Positions 5,783 through 6,155 of a stretch of DNA of 6,155 nucleotides are shown one piece after another. Within the stretch, counting starts at the first letter, position 1. Every line of letters starts with the position of its first letter. Position numbers and translations under genes: made by a program. The stretch is from an uncultured Muribaculum sp. Lineage in GTDB: Bacteria > Bacteroidota > Bacteroidia > Bacteroidales > Muribaculaceae. The notes under the pieces are model-generated. The model saw only the letters and a list, made by a program, of their open reading frames with translations, ran no database searches and had not been told where the DNA came from. The DNA is taken from positions 1 through 6,155 of the forward strand of contig CANPDS010000163.1 in assembly GCA_947573015.1 (NCBI GenBank), in the 5' to 3' direction.

Positions 5783-6155
5783 CTATGTCGATGATGGGTC
5801 GGAAGAGGAGGAGGTGTCGGAGGGGTTGACGACGTATTCTTTGTAGTAGGCGAGGAGTATGGTGGTCATGGGCAGTGCTATGATCATGCCTATCAGTCCG
5901 AGCAGGGACCCCCACACCGATAGTGCCAGCAGGATAATGGCCGGGTTGAGTCCCATGGTCTTGCCCATGATTTTCGGAGTGAGTATGTAGTCGCATATGC
6001 ATTGGCTCACTGCGTAGACGAGGAGGCATTGTCCCAGTTCTGACCAGAAATGCACTCCACCGCCCATCGAATCGATGAGGCACACCAGTGCTACCGGAAT
6101 CAGCGTCACATACTGGAAGTATGGTATGATGTAGAGTATGCCAACCAGTATGCCG
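5783..6155 (-). CDS. AI-2E family transporter, C-terminal part (5' end outside window)
   Basis: The frame stays open through the right window edge, so only the last 123 residues of a protein normally about 340-400 long are present. Reading from the edge, GILVGILYIIPYFQYVTLIP begins a membrane span of the kind seen at this point in the family. The family's C-terminal signature follows: DYILTPKIMGKTMGLNPAII, then a Gly-rich span (GSLLGLIGMIIALPMTTILL) and a YYKEY end. The last residues are a short Ser/Asp/Pro tail. Members of this family (PerM/TqsA-like) have been linked to export of autoinducer-2 and, in other bacteria, to Na+/H+ exchange, so the substrate here is not determined. The gene converges on the fucosidase gene, with 68 bases between the two stop codons. 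Confidence 0.92.
   Translation of the reverse strand, partial: GILVGILYIIPYFQYVTLIPVALVCLIDSMGGGVHFWSELGQCLLVYAVSQCICDYILTPKIMGKTMGLNPAIILLALSVWGSLLGLIGMIIALPMTTILLAYYKEYVVNPSDTSSSSDPSST

Noticed and set aside
5142..6083. 313-codon minus-strand open frame spanning the fucosidase end, the terminator and the transporter
   Set aside because: It overlaps two recognisable genes in the wrong frame and runs through a strong terminator; its composition is not protein-like.
1..6155. Mobile element, CRISPR array, defence system, tRNA or rRNA
   Set aside because: I found no transposase or integrase motif, no regularly spaced repeats, no nuclease/helicase cassette and no tRNA-like or rRNA-like sequence in the window.

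Overview
The window looks like a chromosomal segment of a Bacteroidales bacterium, most likely from the Muribaculaceae/Bacteroidaceae side of the order. The evidence is a DUF4270 lipoprotein, a short Bacteroidetes-type 'glycogen/starch synthase', a lipoprotein GH29 fucosidase, promoters of the TAnnTTTG type with no obvious -35/-10 sigma70 boxes, and few clear Shine-Dalgarno sequences. The family-level placement is inference from protein style only.

Layout from left to right. Positions 1-155 hold no convincing gene but contain a dense cluster of GC-rich inverted repeats. Positions 156-1265 (minus) encode an unrecognised multi-pass membrane protein with a charged linker and a Cys/His-rich tail. 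Positions 1266-1420 are an intergenic stretch with two adjacent hairpins. Next is a two-gene minus-strand operon: a single-domain GT5-like synthase (3672 to 2866) followed after 23 bases by a DUF4270 lipoprotein (2842 to 1421). Positions 3673-3893 are a divergent promoter region with one good Bacteroidetes -7 element on each strand and an 8-bp inverted repeat overlapping the -33 region of the plus-strand promoter. The plus-strand gene (3894-5714) is a GH29 alpha-L-fucosidase lipoprotein that ends in a strong intrinsic terminator (5733-5775). The right edge (5783-6155, minus) carries the C-terminal part of an AI-2E family transporter, cut by the window end.

Functionally, the fucosidase appears to be a stand-alone, outward-facing glycan-trimming enzyme: no SusC/SusD pair or other glycosidase is visible. 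The synthase-like protein and DUF4270 protein probably share one transcript, but the synthase-like protein lacks the C-terminal half and most recognisable catalytic motifs of true glycogen synthases, so it may not be an active glycosyltransferase. No defence system, mobile element, CRISPR array, tRNA or rRNA was seen. The points most worth a second look are the folded intergenic element at the left edge, the degenerate synthase paired with DUF4270, and the Cys/His tail of the membrane protein.
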